Assembly (NCBI GenBank): GCA_944390735.1
Contig: CALXRL010000093.1
Span: 40,589-104,588 of the forward strand
Length of the DNA: 64,000 nucleotides
Reading direction: 5' to 3'
DNA from: an uncultured Victivallales bacterium
GTDB taxonomy: Bacteria > Verrucomicrobiota > Lentisphaeria > Victivallales > UBA1829
The position numbers were made by a program, and so were the translations under genes. The notes under the pieces were generated by a model that did not search any database, was not told where the DNA came from, and was given only the letters and a program-made list of their open reading frames with translations. Positions 17,220-30,698 of the stretch are shown piece by piece (positions within the stretch are counted from its first letter, which is position 1; each line of letters begins with the position of its first letter).

Positions 17220-19352
17220 TCAGGAGATGAAGAGCATCTCGCGATATTTCGGCAGCGGCCAGAGTTCGTCGTCGACGTTCAGTTCGAGAGCATCCACATT
17301 GTGGCGCAGCGCCGCCATCGCCTTCACGACAGGCGCCTGATTGCCGGTCTTGAGCGCGTCCTCAAGATCCTTGCAGCAGGAATCCACATTGTCGAGGAGT
17401 CCGCCGATGGTCTCCGCCATGGCTTTTTTCGCCGCGACGCCCGCGGTAATTCCGGCATTCTTCTGATCCACAATGGATTTTGCCAGCTCCGCCAGCTGCT
17501 TGGAGGCGGCAGGCATAATCACGGTTCTTGCCAGACTCAGGGAAAGCTCGCCTTCGATCTTGATTTTCTTGGCGTACTCTTCCATGAAGATCTCGTAACG
17601 GGACTCCAGTTCCGCCTCGGTGAAGACGTTGAACCGGCCGAAGAGCGCCTTGCTCTTTTCGGAGACAAACGCTCCCAGAGCTTCCGGAGTGGAGGGGAAG
17701 TTCGGCAGACCGCGCTTTGCGGCCTCTTTTCTCCATGCCGTCGTGTAGCCGTCGCCGTTGAAGATCACGCGCTTGTGCTCCTTGATGATCTTCTGGAGCA
17801 GAAGTTGCAGTTTCTCGTTGAAGTTCTTCTTCGGGAACTTTTCGAGTTCATCGGCAATCTCCTCGAGCGATTCGGCCACGATGGTGTTGATCACAATGTT
17901 CGCTCCTGCGCAGGACTGGCTGGAACCGGGTGCGCGGAATTCGAACTTGTTTCCGGTAAAGGCAAACGGACTGGTTCTGTTGCGGTCGGTCGCATCGCGG
18001 GGCAGAGGCGGAAGCGTGTCGACGCCGATCTTCATGAGGCTTCCATGCTTGGAGGATTTGAGGCAGCCTTTCTCAATCTGCTCAATCACATCGGTCAGCT
18101 GTTCCCCGAGGAAGATGGAGATGATCGCCGGAGGAGCTTCGTTCGCACCGAGACGATGATCGTTTCCGGCTCCCGCGGTCGCCACGCGAAGCAGATCGGC
18201 ATGGCGGTCGACCGCCTGAATCACCGCGCAGAGCGTGGTCAGGAAGATCGCATTCTGATGCGGATCGTTTCCGGGATTCAGAAGGTTGCGGTCGCCGTAG
18301 CTGACCGACCAGTTGTTGTGTTTGCCGGAACCGTTGATGCCCGCAAAGGGTTTTTCATGCAGCAGACAGACGAAGCCGTGTTCCTCGGCCTTCTGCTTGA
18401 GGATCTCCATCACAAGCATGTTGTGGTCGCAGGCGAGATTGAGCTCTTCGAAGAGCGGAGCAAGCTCGTACTGGGCCGGAGCCACCTCGTTGTGTCTGGT
18501 CTTGGCGGGAATGCCGAGTCTCCAGAGTTCCTGTTCCACATCGCTCATGAAGTTCAGAACACGGTGCTTGATCGTGCCGAAGTAATGATCTTCCAGCTGC
18601 TGATGCTTCGGAGGAGGTGCGCCGAAAAGGGTGCGCCCGGTTTGCACAAGATCGGGACGGGCAAAATAGAAGTTCTTGTCCACCAGGAAATATTCCTGTT
18701 CAGGCCCGAGGGTGACTTTCGGCATCAGTCCGCCGTTCTCGCCGAAGCATTTCAGGAGTCTCTTGACCGCCTTGGCAAGCGCCTGAGTCGATTTCAGGAG
18801 CGGAGTTTTCTTGTCGAGCGCTTCGCCCGTATAGGAGCAGAACGCCGTCGGGATGCAGAGCGTGGCTCCGTTCTGATGCCGTTTGATGAACGCCGGGCTG
18901 GAAGGATCCCACGCCGTGTATCCACGAGCTTCAAATGTGGCGCGCAGTCCTCCGGAGGGGAAGCTGGAGGCGTCCGGTTCGCCGACAATCAGGTTCTTTC
19001 CGGAAAAGACGGAAATGGCTTTGCCCGATCCATCCGGCTCCAGGAAGGCATCATGCTTTTCCGCGGTGGCTCCGGTCAGCGGCTGGAACCAGTGGGTGTA
19101 GTGCGTGGCTCCTTTTTCAATGGCCCATTGCTTCATGGCGTTGGCCACGTCATCCGCAATGGAAGCATCCAGCGGAGAGCCTTCGGTAATCGTTTTGTAC
19201 AGGGTCTTGAAGACGGGTTTGGGAAGCCGTTCGCGCATGCACTCAATACTGAACACATCGCTTCCGTAATCGCCGAGTTCAAATTTCGGATTCCCGATCG
19301 TTTCCTTCCGGGCGGCCACACGTTCAATCGCGTCAATTCTTGTTCTGTTCAT
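17220..19352 (-). CDS. glnN: Type III glutamine synthetase
   Basis: ATP-dependent glutamine synthesis from glutamate and ammonia. 710 residues, the length of GSIII and far longer than GSI. Family segments include [21 protein letters not shown] at the N-terminus, [55 protein letters not shown]-like [16 protein letters not shown], and [19 protein letters not shown] [17 protein letters not shown]. The ATG at 19352 has AGGAG ten bases upstream; upstream in-frame codons to 19388 lack a site. A sigma-54-like promoter lies at 19431-19415. Divergent from gltB-gltD, so the pair forms the GS/GOGAT ammonia-assimilation unit. Confidence 0.96.
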   Translation of the reverse strand: MNRTRIDAIERVAARKETIGNPKFELGDYGSDVFSIECMRERLPKPVFKTLYKTITEGSPLDASIADDVANAMKQWAIEKGATHYTHWFQPLTGATAEKHDAFLEPDGSGKAISVFSGKNLIVGEPDASSFPSGGLRATFEARGYTAWDPSSPAFIKRHQNGATLCIPTAFCSYTGEALDKKTPLLKSTQALAKAVKRLLKCFGENGGLMPKVTLGPEQEYFLVDKNFYFARPDLVQTGRTLFGAPPPKHQQLEDHYFGTIKHRVLNFMSDVEQELWRLGIPAKTRHNEVAPAQYELAPLFEELNLACDHNMLVMEILKQKAEEHGFVCLLHEKPFAGINGSGKHNNWSVSYGDRNLLNPGNDPHQNAIFLTTLCAVIQAVDRHADLLRVATAGAGNDHRLGANEAPPAIISIFLGEQLTDVIEQIEKGCLKSSKHGSLMKIGVDTLPPLPRDATDRNRTSPFAFTGNKFEFRAPGSSQSCAGANIVINTIVAESLEEIADELEKFPKKNFNEKLQLLLQKIIKEHKRVIFNGDGYTTAWRKEAAKRGLPNFPSTPEALGAFVSEKSKALFGRFNVFTEAELESRYEIFMEEYAKKIKIEGELSLSLARTVIMPAASKQLAELAKSIVDQKNAGITAGVAAKKAMAETIGGLLDNVDSCCKDLEDALKTGNQAPVVKAMAALRHNVDALELNVDDELWPLPKYREMLFIS

Positions 19353-19414
19353 GATTCCCAATCTCCTGATTTCGTTTTCAAAACGCACAGTTCTTAACGG
19401 ATTACCGGCAAATA

Positions 19415-19431
19415 AGCAGATCCGATGCCAA
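19415..19431 (-). promoter_or_regulatory. Sigma-54-like -24/-12 promoter of glnN
   Basis: Minus strand reads TTGGCATCGGATCTGCT, with GG at -24, GC at -12 and the exact 10-base spacing of sigma-54 promoters. The start would be near 19404, about 50 bases before the ATG. Consensus match is good in the -24 half and adequate in the -12 half. Confidence 0.6.
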
Positions 19432-19550
19432 AGTTTTTATTTCCGCCAGGTTTCCCTCAGAAAAATGTTCCCCAGCCTCTTTTTTCTCCGAATTCCATAA
19501 TATAACCGCTTTTCGGAAAAATAACAGAGCAGATTTCAAATATTCATACT

Positions 19551-19597
19551 GTTACATTTTTGTAATATTCCCGGAATTTTCAATACAAAAATGTAAC
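19551..19597. promoter_or_regulatory. Paired palindromes, candidate shared enhancer for glnN and gltB
   Basis: GTTACATTTTTGTA (19551-19564) and its exact reverse complement TACAAAAATGTAAC (19584-19597) are separated by 19 bases. The first also contains the self-palindrome TTACA-TTTT-TGTAA. The block sits 120-166 bases from the glnN -24 element and 141-187 bases from that of gltB, the usual range for sigma-54 activator sites. It could alternatively form an RNA hairpin. Confidence 0.55.
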
Positions 19598-19737
19598 TTC
19601 TCCTTAAAGAAAACACTCCGAAAAAAAAGGAAATCAATGAAAGAGAGGAAGAAAATGGCAGAAAAAGGGTTCTTTTTCAATAAATTACAAAATTATCATA
19701 TCCCGATGCACGCCATCTCCTGTCATGTTTCAAAAAA

Positions 19738-19754
19738 TTGGCATGAAACTTGTT
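19738..19754 (+). promoter_or_regulatory. Sigma-54-like -24/-12 promoter of gltB-gltD
   Basis: TTGGCATGAAACTTGTT matches TTGGCACG-N4-TTGCW except T for C at two positions, one of them in the -12 GC. The start would be near 19765, about 35 bases before the ATG with GGGAGG in between. Confidence 0.55.
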
Positions 19755-19800
19755 AGAATGAGTCACAGCAACGGACGAAACAAACAGGGAGGCCTGAACT

Positions 19801-24330
<4,530 letters not shown>

Positions 24331-24352
24331 TTGCGGAAAAGGAGGCTATCCC

Positions 24353-25783
24353 ATGGGAGCAAACATGAAACGCGCATTTCTCGACGTCAAACGTCAAGCG
24401 CATTCTTATAGACCGATCGAAGAGAGAATCCGGGACTTCAACGAGGTCGAAGTCCCTCCGGCACCCGATGTGCTGAAGATCCAGGCGGAACGCTGCATGG
24501 ACTGCGGAATTCCGTTCTGCCACGGATGCGGATGCCCGCTGGAAAATCAGATTCCCGAAATCAACGCAGCCGTGGCCGCCGGCCGTCTCGCCGATGCGTG
24601 GGATCTGCTTGCCTCGACCAGCAACTTTCCGGAGTTCACCTCCCGCGTCTGTCCCGCACTCTGCGAGGCGTCATGCACGGCGGGACAGCATCTCGACCCG
24701 GTCACAATCCGGCAGATCGAACGCTATACCGTGGACGCGGCATTCGAGCAGGGTCTCGTCAAAATCCGCCGCGTGACGAAGCGGTCCGGCAAATCGGTTG
24801 CCGTGGTCGGCGCGGGCCCCGCGGGTCTCGCCGCGGCGGATATTCTCAATCAGCACGGACACAAGGTGACGGTCTTCGAACGCGATCGTTTCCCCGGCGG
24901 TCTTCTCCGCTACGGAATCCCCGATTTCAAGCTCGACAAAGGGGTCATCGAACGGAGAATCAAACTGCTCGAGGCGGAAGGAGTCGTGTTTGAAACCGGC
25001 GTCAACATCGGCATCGACATCTCCTGCGACTATCTCAAACGGAAATTCGACGCCATCGTCATCGCCACCGGAACCCGCGCTCCGCGCGACCTCAACGTCC
25101 CCGGACGGGAACTCAAAGGAATTCTGCCGGCAACCGTTTTCCTGGCAAAACAGAACCGACTTGTCTCCGGCGAGGATTCCGGCGAACATCCCTTCACGGC
25201 AAAAGGAAAAAAAGTGCTCGTAATCGGCGGCGGCGATACCGGATCCGACTGCGTCGGAACCTCCATTCGTCAGGGGGCGAAATCCGTCACGCAGATCGAA
25301 ATCATGCCGAAGCCGCCAGAAACGCGCTCCGTCAACACCCCCTGGCCCGCATGGCCCTACATGCTGCGCACCTCCTCCAGCCATCTGGAAGGATGCGACC
25401 GCCGCTGGAACATCTCCACCAAGGCCTTCCAGGGGAAAAACGGATCCGTCCAGCGCGTCTGCTGCACCGAGATCGAATGGGAACTCTCCCCGCAGGGGAA
25501 ACCCCTGAAATTCACGGAAAAGGGCGAACCCTTTGAACTCGAAGCCGATCTCGTTCTTCTGGCTATGGGATTCACCGGAATTCCGAAAGAGGATCCTTAT
25601 CCGGCTCAGCTCGGACTGAACCTCGAACGCAATCTCATCAAGGCCGGATGCGACGGCATCACCGATGTCAGCGGCGTCTTTGCCGCGGGCGATGTCAAAT
25701 CCGGGCCCTCGCTGGTGGTACGGGCTATCGCCTCCGGAGCAAAGGTCGCGCAAAGTGTGAATGCGTTCCTCAACAAAAAATAA
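24353..25783 (+). CDS. gltD: Glutamate synthase small subunit
   Basis: NAD(P)H-oxidising, FAD-containing subunit that passes electrons to GltB. 476 residues. Two 4Fe-4S clusters are indicated by CMDCGIPFCHGCGCPLENQIP (residues 46-66 region) and CPALCEASC. FAD site VAVVGAGPAGLAAADIL, NAD(P)H site VLVIGGGDTGSDCVGTS and the C-terminal FAAGDVKSGPSLVVRAI are all present. The ATG at 24353 has AGGAGG eight bases upstream; an open frame from 24296 overlaps gltB but lacks support. Terminator at 25861-25896. Confidence 0.96.
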   Translation: MGANMKRAFLDVKRQAHSYRPIEERIRDFNEVEVPPAPDVLKIQAERCMDCGIPFCHGCGCPLENQIPEINAAVAAGRLADAWDLLASTSNFPEFTSRVCPALCEASCTAGQHLDPVTIRQIERYTVDAAFEQGLVKIRRVTKRSGKSVAVVGAGPAGLAAADILNQHGHKVTVFERDRFPGGLLRYGIPDFKLDKGVIERRIKLLEAEGVVFETGVNIGIDISCDYLKRKFDAIVIATGTRAPRDLNVPGRELKGILPATVFLAKQNRLVSGEDSGEHPFTAKGKKVLVIGGGDTGSDCVGTSIRQGAKSVTQIEIMPKPPETRSVNTPWPAWPYMLRTSSSHLEGCDRRWNISTKAFQGKNGSVQRVCCTEIEWELSPQGKPLKFTEKGEPFELEADLVLLAMGFTGIPKEDPYPAQLGLNLERNLIKAGCDGITDVSGVFAAGDVKSGPSLVVRAIASGAKVAQSVNAFLNKK

Positions 25784-25860
25784 AATGTGGATGGCGAAGA
25801 TTTGCCGGTCCGTTGCAAACAGGCTTTTTTCGTCGGGGATCTTCGTCCATCCATGTTTCC

Positions 25861-25896
25861 GGCCGTGAAGGAGTTTCCGCCTTCACGGCCTTTTTT
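25861..25896 (+). terminator. Rho-independent terminator of gltB-gltD
   Basis: Perfect 10-base stem GGCCGTGAAG/CTTCACGGCC (25861-25890, loop of 10) followed by six T. It lies 77 bases after the gltD stop. Confidence 0.9.
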
Positions 25897-25957
25897 CTTT
25901 TCCGCTTTCCCCCCTCATTGTTCCATCCACCCTTCTTTCCCCTCCCCTCTTCCGGAC

Positions 25958-26072
25958 AAAAAAAACTGCCGGAAGGGACGAGCCCAACCGGCAGAAAAAA
26001 AGGGTCAGATTTTCTTGAAGCTCCTTCCTCTTCCCAGTTCCACGGGAACCGGAGTTTTTCCAAAGCTTCCAT
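25958..26072 (-). ncRNA. Candidate small RNA of about 110 nt
   Basis: A minus-strand unit with its own promoter and terminator but no plausible protein. Predicted start near 26072. The RNA contains GAAGCU and AGCUUC able to pair around an inner GUUCC-CGU-GGAAC hairpin, a single-stranded U-rich segment, then the terminator CTGCCGG/CCGGCAG (25966-25994) followed by eight T. A frame opening with ATG at 26072 (MEALEKLRFPWNW) would read through the terminator, so coding is unlikely. It does not match SRP RNA, tmRNA, RNase P or 6S RNA in any feature recognised here. It could also be an attenuated leader, but the next minus-strand frame is antisense to gltD. Confidence 0.5.
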
Positions 26073-26078
26073 ACTGGT

Positions 26079-26106
26079 AGTATAGCATTGATCCGAGATT
26101 TTTCAA
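26079..26106 (-). promoter_or_regulatory. Extended -10 promoter of the candidate small RNA
   Basis: Minus strand TTGAAA (26106-26101), 16 bases, TGCTATACT with extended TG and TATACT at 26084-26079. Confidence 0.6.
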
Positions 26107-26330
26107 GGCTGTTTTGGAAAATAATTCCTAAAATTTTCAGTTTTTTCCGATGACTCGACCGGAGAGGAGCATCCATACACATTCCGGAACGGAGGACGGA
26201 ATATCGAATCCGGAGGATGCGGGAAGAAAACAATGTTCCGTCATCCACTTTTTCATGAACCTCTTCTCCGGGACAGGCTCTCCGCCCCGACTGCTGGAAA
26301 TTCAATGCGTGCGGCAGATCACATCCGGAC
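26107..26330. other. Spacer between the small RNA unit and the EamA gene
   Basis: About 220 bases downstream of the EamA transporter stop. No terminator, gene or repeat was recognised. A 78-residue plus-strand frame crosses it but has no protein-like character. Confidence 0.4.
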
Positions 26331-27236
26331 TCATTCTCCGGCAAGGCTACTCGCATAGGAATAGAGGCTCATGGCGCAGATCATGACCACGGCCATCAGG
26401 AAGCGGCGGCACCAGGCTTTCCGATCGACCCGGGGCTCCAGATTCTCGTACCCGAGATGAAGAAGCCATGCTCCGAGAATCACGGAAATAATACCGCGGC
26501 TCGCCTGAACAATATTTCCGAAAACCGCCCCGATGGAGCCATAGCAGAGAAACAGCAGAATGATCGCGCAGTACCAGGTCACCGCATAGGGCAGAGCATC
26601 CACGGCCTTCCGGAAATTCCAGCGGTACTTCAGAAGACAGGGCAGTGTCAGAAGCCCCAGAAACAGATACATCAGAGCGGCAACCGCCGTGGAATCGGCG
26701 ATCAGGGAACTTCCGCGCATTTCCAGAATCAGTTCCGCCTCGATCAGATCGCAGATGGAGTAGGTCAGAAGCATGAATCCGAGCCAGAGCGCCCCTTTCC
26801 ACGTGATCCGTCCCCCTGTAAAATTCATTCCGATCGCACCGACCGAGCAGAGAATGATCGCAATCCACTGCAGAAAATGCAGGGGAAGGCGCGTCACAAG
26901 CATCGAAACCATCGCCAGAATAATGATCTTCAGTCCAAGAAGCGAGGAGAGTCGAGACGCCTCCATCTCCCGGAGCGTCTGAAAGAATCCATACTGTCCC
27001 GCCACAAACGAGAGCACGCACAACACCATCAGGCCAAAGAAACGCCATGTCAGCGGATAGTGTGTGAACGGCATCATCAGCGGAATCGTCACCGCCCCGA
27101 AAATCCCCATAATCAGCTGCGAAAATACCACAAGCGCAAATGCGCTCCCGTGCTTTTGAATAAAAACCCGCGAAAAAACGTAGGATCCCGACTGCAACAT
27201 CGCGGAAAGGAATCCGCCGAGAATACCAACTGTCAT
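26331..27236 (-). CDS. EamA/DMT-family membrane transporter
   Basis: 301 residues with about ten hydrophobic helices and the two-fold repeat of drug/metabolite transporters (first half ending near IGMNFTGG, second starting WKGALWLGFML). Substrate unknown; candidates are amino acids, sugars or small metabolites. It is divergent from a LysR regulator with a shared 210-base control region, and a palindrome about 65 bases upstream of its predicted start is at the standard LysR activation position. Start ATG 27236 has only a weak purine-rich site. Confidence 0.82.
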   Translation of the reverse strand: MTVGILGGFLSAMLQSGSYVFSRVFIQKHGSAFALVVFSQLIMGIFGAVTIPLMMPFTHYPLTWRFFGLMVLCVLSFVAGQYGFFQTLREMEASRLSSLLGLKIIILAMVSMLVTRLPLHFLQWIAIILCSVGAIGMNFTGGRITWKGALWLGFMLLTYSICDLIEAELILEMRGSSLIADSTAVAALMYLFLGLLTLPCLLKYRWNFRKAVDALPYAVTWYCAIILLFLCYGSIGAVFGNIVQASRGIISVILGAWLLHLGYENLEPRVDRKAWCRRFLMAVVMICAMSLYSYASSLAGE

Positions 27237-27332
27237 TCAGTTTCTCTCTCTGTTTCTTTCTGTTTTCCGATTCCGAATTCCCGGACCCGGACCGTTTTCT
27301 TCTCCCCTCTCCGGTCCGCGTTTCATCCGGTC

Positions 27333-27361
27333 AATATACAGGAGAAATCCCGAAACGACAA
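27333..27361 (-). promoter_or_regulatory. Probable promoter of the EamA transporter
   Basis: Minus strand TTGTCG (27361-27356), 17 bases, TATATT (27338-27333); start expected near 27326. Confidence 0.5.
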
Positions 27362-27382
27362 ATACTTATTTTCTGCATCAGG

Positions 27383-27416
27383 TATGCTTGAAAAGCATAA
27401 CAAAACATGCTATACT
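27383..27416 (+). promoter_or_regulatory. LysR promoter and candidate LysR operator
   Basis: TTGAAA (27388-27393), 17 bases, TATACT (27411-27416). The -35 is embedded in the perfect inverted repeat TATGCTT-GAA-AAGCATA (27383-27399), which fits a LysR-type T-N11-A box and implies autorepression. Confidence 0.6.
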
Positions 27417-27446
27417 TCGTTCCGAACGACAATCACGGAGGCGACC

Positions 27447-28355
27447 ATGGAACTTAGAGTATTGCGGTATTTTCTGGCGGCGGCGCGCGAAGGCTCCATT
27501 CTGAAAGCGGCGCATTATCTTCATGTCACCCAGCCGACCCTCTCCCGGCAGCTCCGGGAACTCGAAGAGGAGCTCGGCGAAAAACTGCTGATCCGCTCCA
27601 ACCGGAACCTCACCCTGACTCCGGCCGGCAAACTGCTGCGCAAACGCGCCGAAGACGCCATGGAAATCATCCGGAAAACCGAAGCGGAATTCCGCTCCAT
27701 GGGCGGGGAACTGCGCGGAGACATCCACATCGGAAGCGGGGAGACCGCCGCCATGCGTCTCATCGCCAGGCTCTGTTCCGAACTGCACCGCGACTATCCC
27801 GGCATCCGTTATCACATTTACAGCGGGAAATCCGAAGAGGTCGAGGAACGCGTGGACAAGGGCATTCTGGATTTCGGACTTCTGATCCAGCCGGTCCGGA
27901 TCTCCAAATACGATTCACTCCGTCTGCCCGGCAAAGACGTCTGGGGAGTCATCATGAGAAAGGACAGTCCCCTTGCCGGCAAACGCGCCCTCTCCTTCGA
28001 GGATCTCCGAACCCTTCCGCTCATCTGCTCCCGGCAGATTCCCGGCGGGGAAAATGGAAAAAGCGGATATCCCGAATGGTTCGGCGAACATGTCGGCGAA
28101 CTCAACGTGGTAGCAACCTACAACCTCATCTACAACGCCGCGCTGATGGTGGAAGAGGGACTCGGGTACGCCATCGGACTGGATCGGACCATCAATGCCA
28201 CCGCGCACAGCGCTCTCTGTTTCCGTCCCCTGACGCCGAAAGTGGAATCCGAAGTGGTGATCGTCTGGAAAAAGTACCAGATCTTTTCCGCGGCCGCCGA
28301 ACTGTTCCTCAGCCGTCTTCAGGAGACCTTCACCGACAGCGGCTCCGGAAACTGA
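27447..28355 (+). CDS. LysR-family transcriptional regulator
   Basis: 302 residues. Residues 1-60 are the winged helix (MELRVLRYFLAAAREGSILKAA, HVTQPTLSRQLRELEEELGEKLL), followed by the periplasmic-binding-like effector domain starting near GDIHIGSGET. GGAGG lies six bases before the ATG; a long upstream frame in the same phase is antisense to the EamA gene and is rejected. Expected to control the divergent EamA transporter and itself. Inducer unknown. Confidence 0.93.
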   Translation: MELRVLRYFLAAAREGSILKAAHYLHVTQPTLSRQLRELEEELGEKLLIRSNRNLTLTPAGKLLRKRAEDAMEIIRKTEAEFRSMGGELRGDIHIGSGETAAMRLIARLCSELHRDYPGIRYHIYSGKSEEVEERVDKGILDFGLLIQPVRISKYDSLRLPGKDVWGVIMRKDSPLAGKRALSFEDLRTLPLICSRQIPGGENGKSGYPEWFGEHVGELNVVATYNLIYNAALMVEEGLGYAIGLDRTINATAHSALCFRPLTPKVESEVVIVWKKYQIFSAAAELFLSRLQETFTDSGSGN

Positions 28356-28549
28356 CGTTTCCCCTGTGCCGTCCCGCACCTTCCCCGTCGAAACGTCCCC
28401 ATTCAGAGGTCGGTCAGACGCATGGGCTCCCGTCCCTCCGATCCGGAAAATGACGCCCCTGCCGCCAACGGCTCTTCCTGATGGAGCAAGCCCCTGTCAT
28501 CTGTTTTCCGACGCATCCGGGGAGCCGTCCTCCGTTCACAGAAAAATCT

Positions 28550-29818
28550 TCACGCTTCCGATGCAGACGTGTCCCCGGGAGGAAGCGCATGATCCACCAT
28601 TGCGCAGACACAGGAGTCGGACCAGACATTCTCCGCCGTTTCAATCATGTCGATGATGGTGTAAATCGGCAGAATGATTCCCAGAATCCCGATGGGGGCG
28701 TGAATTCCCGACATCAGAGAGAGCGTCAGAAAGTAACACCCCATCGGCACCCCGGCATTGCCGATGGCCGAAAGAATGGAAATGAAAAACCAGAGCGCCA
28801 CGGTCGGAGCGCTCAAAGTCATCCCTCCGTTCTGCATGACAAAAAGAGAGGTCACCAATATAAAGGCGGCACAGCCGTTCATATTGATCGTGCAGCAGAT
28901 CGGCAGAACGAAACGCGCGACTTCTTTTCTGGCCTTCAAATTATTTTCCGCGGATTCAACGGTCACCGGCAGAGTCGCCGCCGAACTCTTGGTAAAAAGA
29001 GCCATCAGCACCGCCGGAAGCATACAGCGGAACACCCGAAGCGGATTCAGACCGCGCAAGAGCAGAAACAGAGGAAGCACCAGAAAGAACTGAATCAGAT
29101 TTCCCCCCAGGACCACCGCCACATACCGTCCCAGGGAGCCGATCATGATTCCCGCCGAAACCTGGGCGGAAAGCTGCGCGGCAAACGCCAGAATTCCAAG
29201 AGGCAGGGTCCAGACCAGCGCCTTGATCAGCGCAAACAGAACCTCCTGCATGCCGAGAATCCCTTTGAAAAGAATCTGAATGTTCCCGGACTCCTTTTTG
29301 ACGGCAAGCACCAGACCGACCGCAACCGCCACCAGAAGGATGCTCAGCACATTGCCCGAGGAAAACGGCGTCAGAATATTATCCGGAATCACGGAAAGAA
29401 TGTGGTGATAATACGAAATGGTTTCGAGTTTTCCGGGAACGTCGGCACTGCCCTTCTGAACGAGTTCCGAGGGAAGATTTCCCGGCTGGATTCCCTTGTA
29501 AAGCAGAAGCCCGACCAGCGCGGCGGCGGCCGTGGTCAGCAATGTATAGAGGATGGTATGCAGAAAAATCCGTCCGGTATTCTTTCTGGCGCCGAGCTGA
29601 GCCAGAGTCGTCGTCACCGCCAGTGCAATCGTGGGAACGGCGACAAATTGAAACAGGCGCGTATAGACGGCTGCCGTAAAATGGAAAAAATCATTCAGCC
29701 ATCCGATGCCGAGAGTTCCGAGAATTCCCCCGAGAATCAGTGCGGCCATCCAGAGAGCAAATTGTCTGCCATGAAATCCGGTTTTCTTTTTCTGTTCCTT
29801 CATCTTCATCTCTATCAT
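28550..29818 (-). CDS. Dicarboxylate/amino acid:cation symporter (DAACS family)
   Basis: 422 residues, multi-spanning inner-membrane symporter of the GltP/DctA/SstT group, which brings in glutamate, aspartate, serine, threonine or C4-dicarboxylates with Na+ or H+. Hallmarks: serine-rich KSSAATLPVT (re-entrant loop HP1), CTINMNGCA (TM7 NMDG-like motif), and DMIETAENVWSDSCVCA (TM8 substrate region). SSAATLP and GNAGVPMG favour the SstT/GltP side, but substrate cannot be settled by eye. Several start ATGs lie within 15 bases (29818, 29809, 29803). Promoter TTGACA-17-TAGTTT at 29952-29924. Confidence 0.88.
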   Translation of the reverse strand: MIEMKMKEQKKKTGFHGRQFALWMAALILGGILGTLGIGWLNDFFHFTAAVYTRLFQFVAVPTIALAVTTTLAQLGARKNTGRIFLHTILYTLLTTAAAALVGLLLYKGIQPGNLPSELVQKGSADVPGKLETISYYHHILSVIPDNILTPFSSGNVLSILLVAVAVGLVLAVKKESGNIQILFKGILGMQEVLFALIKALVWTLPLGILAFAAQLSAQVSAGIMIGSLGRYVAVVLGGNLIQFFLVLPLFLLLRGLNPLRVFRCMLPAVLMALFTKSSAATLPVTVESAENNLKARKEVARFVLPICCTINMNGCAAFILVTSLFVMQNGGMTLSAPTVALWFFISILSAIGNAGVPMGCYFLTLSLMSGIHAPIGILGIILPIYTIIDMIETAENVWSDSCVCAMVDHALPPGDTSASEA

Positions 29819-30223
29819 TGTCTGGTCAGGTCCCGGGCATTCGCCGGGGACGCGTTTCTCCCCCCGTTTATCGGTCCGCCTCCTCCGTCGAGTCCGGAGA
29901 CGGCAGAAAAAAAGATAGCGATAAAACTAGCACGATTTTCCGATTTTGTCAATCAGAAAGAGTTTTTCCTGAGGAAGTTGTCCGGGAAAAAGAGAATTCT
30001 CGATCCTTTTCAGTACGGAGAGGCGAACTCTCACCTTGGAAAGACTCCCTTCGCAAATCCGGACAACAACGCCGGCATTCCGCTGACCGGATCAGCGGCA
30101 AGTGATCGGGGAAAGATGAAATGGGAAGAATTCACTCTTGAAGAATTTCTCGTCGGGAATCATGTTCTCGATGATTCAAACATCCGCATCTAACAACTCA
30201 ATAAATTCGCAGAAAAAGTGGAC
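29819..30223. other. Spacer between the symporter and fucU
   Basis: Divergent region. Apart from the symporter promoter it holds no recognised gene or repeat. Confidence 0.4.
29924..29952 (-). promoter_or_regulatory. Sigma-70 promoter of the symporter gene
   Basis: Minus strand TTGACA (29952-29947), 17 bases, TGCTAGTTT with extended TG and -10 TAGTTT (29929-29924). Leader of about 100 bases. Confidence 0.55.
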
Positions 30224-30251
30224 TTGTATTTTCCAAAACCACTCCTATATT
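30224..30251 (+). promoter_or_regulatory. Probable promoter of fucU
   Basis: TTGTAT (30224-30229), 16 bases, TATATT (30246-30251); the ATG is at 30285 with AAGGAG in between. Confidence 0.5.
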
Positions 30252-30284
30252 ATTTCATAAAACTCAGGGAAAGGAGCTGTCAAT

Positions 30285-30698
30285 ATGCTGAAGGGAATCT
30301 CTCCGTTGCTTTCACCGGAACTGCTGAAAATTCTATGCGAAATGGGGCATGGAGACATCATCGTATTTGCCGATGCGCATTTTCCCTCCCACTCCCTGGG
30401 GCCGAAAGTGATCCGCATGGATGGCATAAAAATTCCGGATCTTCTGAAAGCACTGGTCCCTCTCTGGGAACTGGATTCCTATGTGGAAACACCGTTCTGC
30501 ATGATGCAGCCTGTCCCCGGCGATACTCTGGATGACGAGTATGTAAGAAGCTGTACTGGAATTCTCGGTCGCAGGCCGGCGTATCTTGAACGATTTGCGT
30601 TTTATGAGAAAACGCGAAGCGCATATGCCATCGTTCATACCGGCGAAACGCGAAAATATGGAAACATTCTGCTTCAGAAGGGTGTTATTTCGGGCTGA
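30285..30698 (+). CDS. fucU: RbsD/FucU-family sugar mutarotase
   Basis: 137 residues, the length of L-fucose mutarotase. Motifs: [15 protein letters not shown] (catalytic His and Asp), [17 protein letters not shown], and the C-terminal [22 protein letters not shown] with the conserved YGN. FucU interconverts alpha and beta L-fucose so that fucose isomerase can use it; RbsD acts on ribose. A GH29 fucosidase is encoded 28 kb away, compatible with fucose use. AAGGAG is seven bases before the ATG. Monocistronic by context. Confidence 0.88.
   Translation: MLKGISPLLSPELLKILCEMGHGDIIVFADAHFPSHSLGPKVIRMDGIKIPDLLKALVPLWELDSYVETPFCMMQPVPGDTLDDEYVRSCTGILGRRPAYLERFAFYEKTRSAYAIVHTGETRKYGNILLQKGVISG

Noticed and set aside
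17208..19397. 729-residue plus-strand frame opposite glnN
   Set aside because: Exact antisense of a full-length GSIII gene; long only because of the codon pattern of the real gene.
19738..19759. Sigma-70 promoter of gltB (TTGGCA with TAGAAT)
   Set aside because: Spacing is only 10 bases; the same bases fit a sigma-54 element far better.
25770..26072. 100-residue minus-strand frame (MEALEKLRF start)
   Set aside because: Starts at the predicted +1 with no leader and runs through a strong terminator; the unit is better read as non-coding RNA.
26457..27446. Long N-terminal extension of the LysR gene
   Set aside because: Antisense to the EamA gene; the LysR family start and GGAGG at 27447 settle the start.
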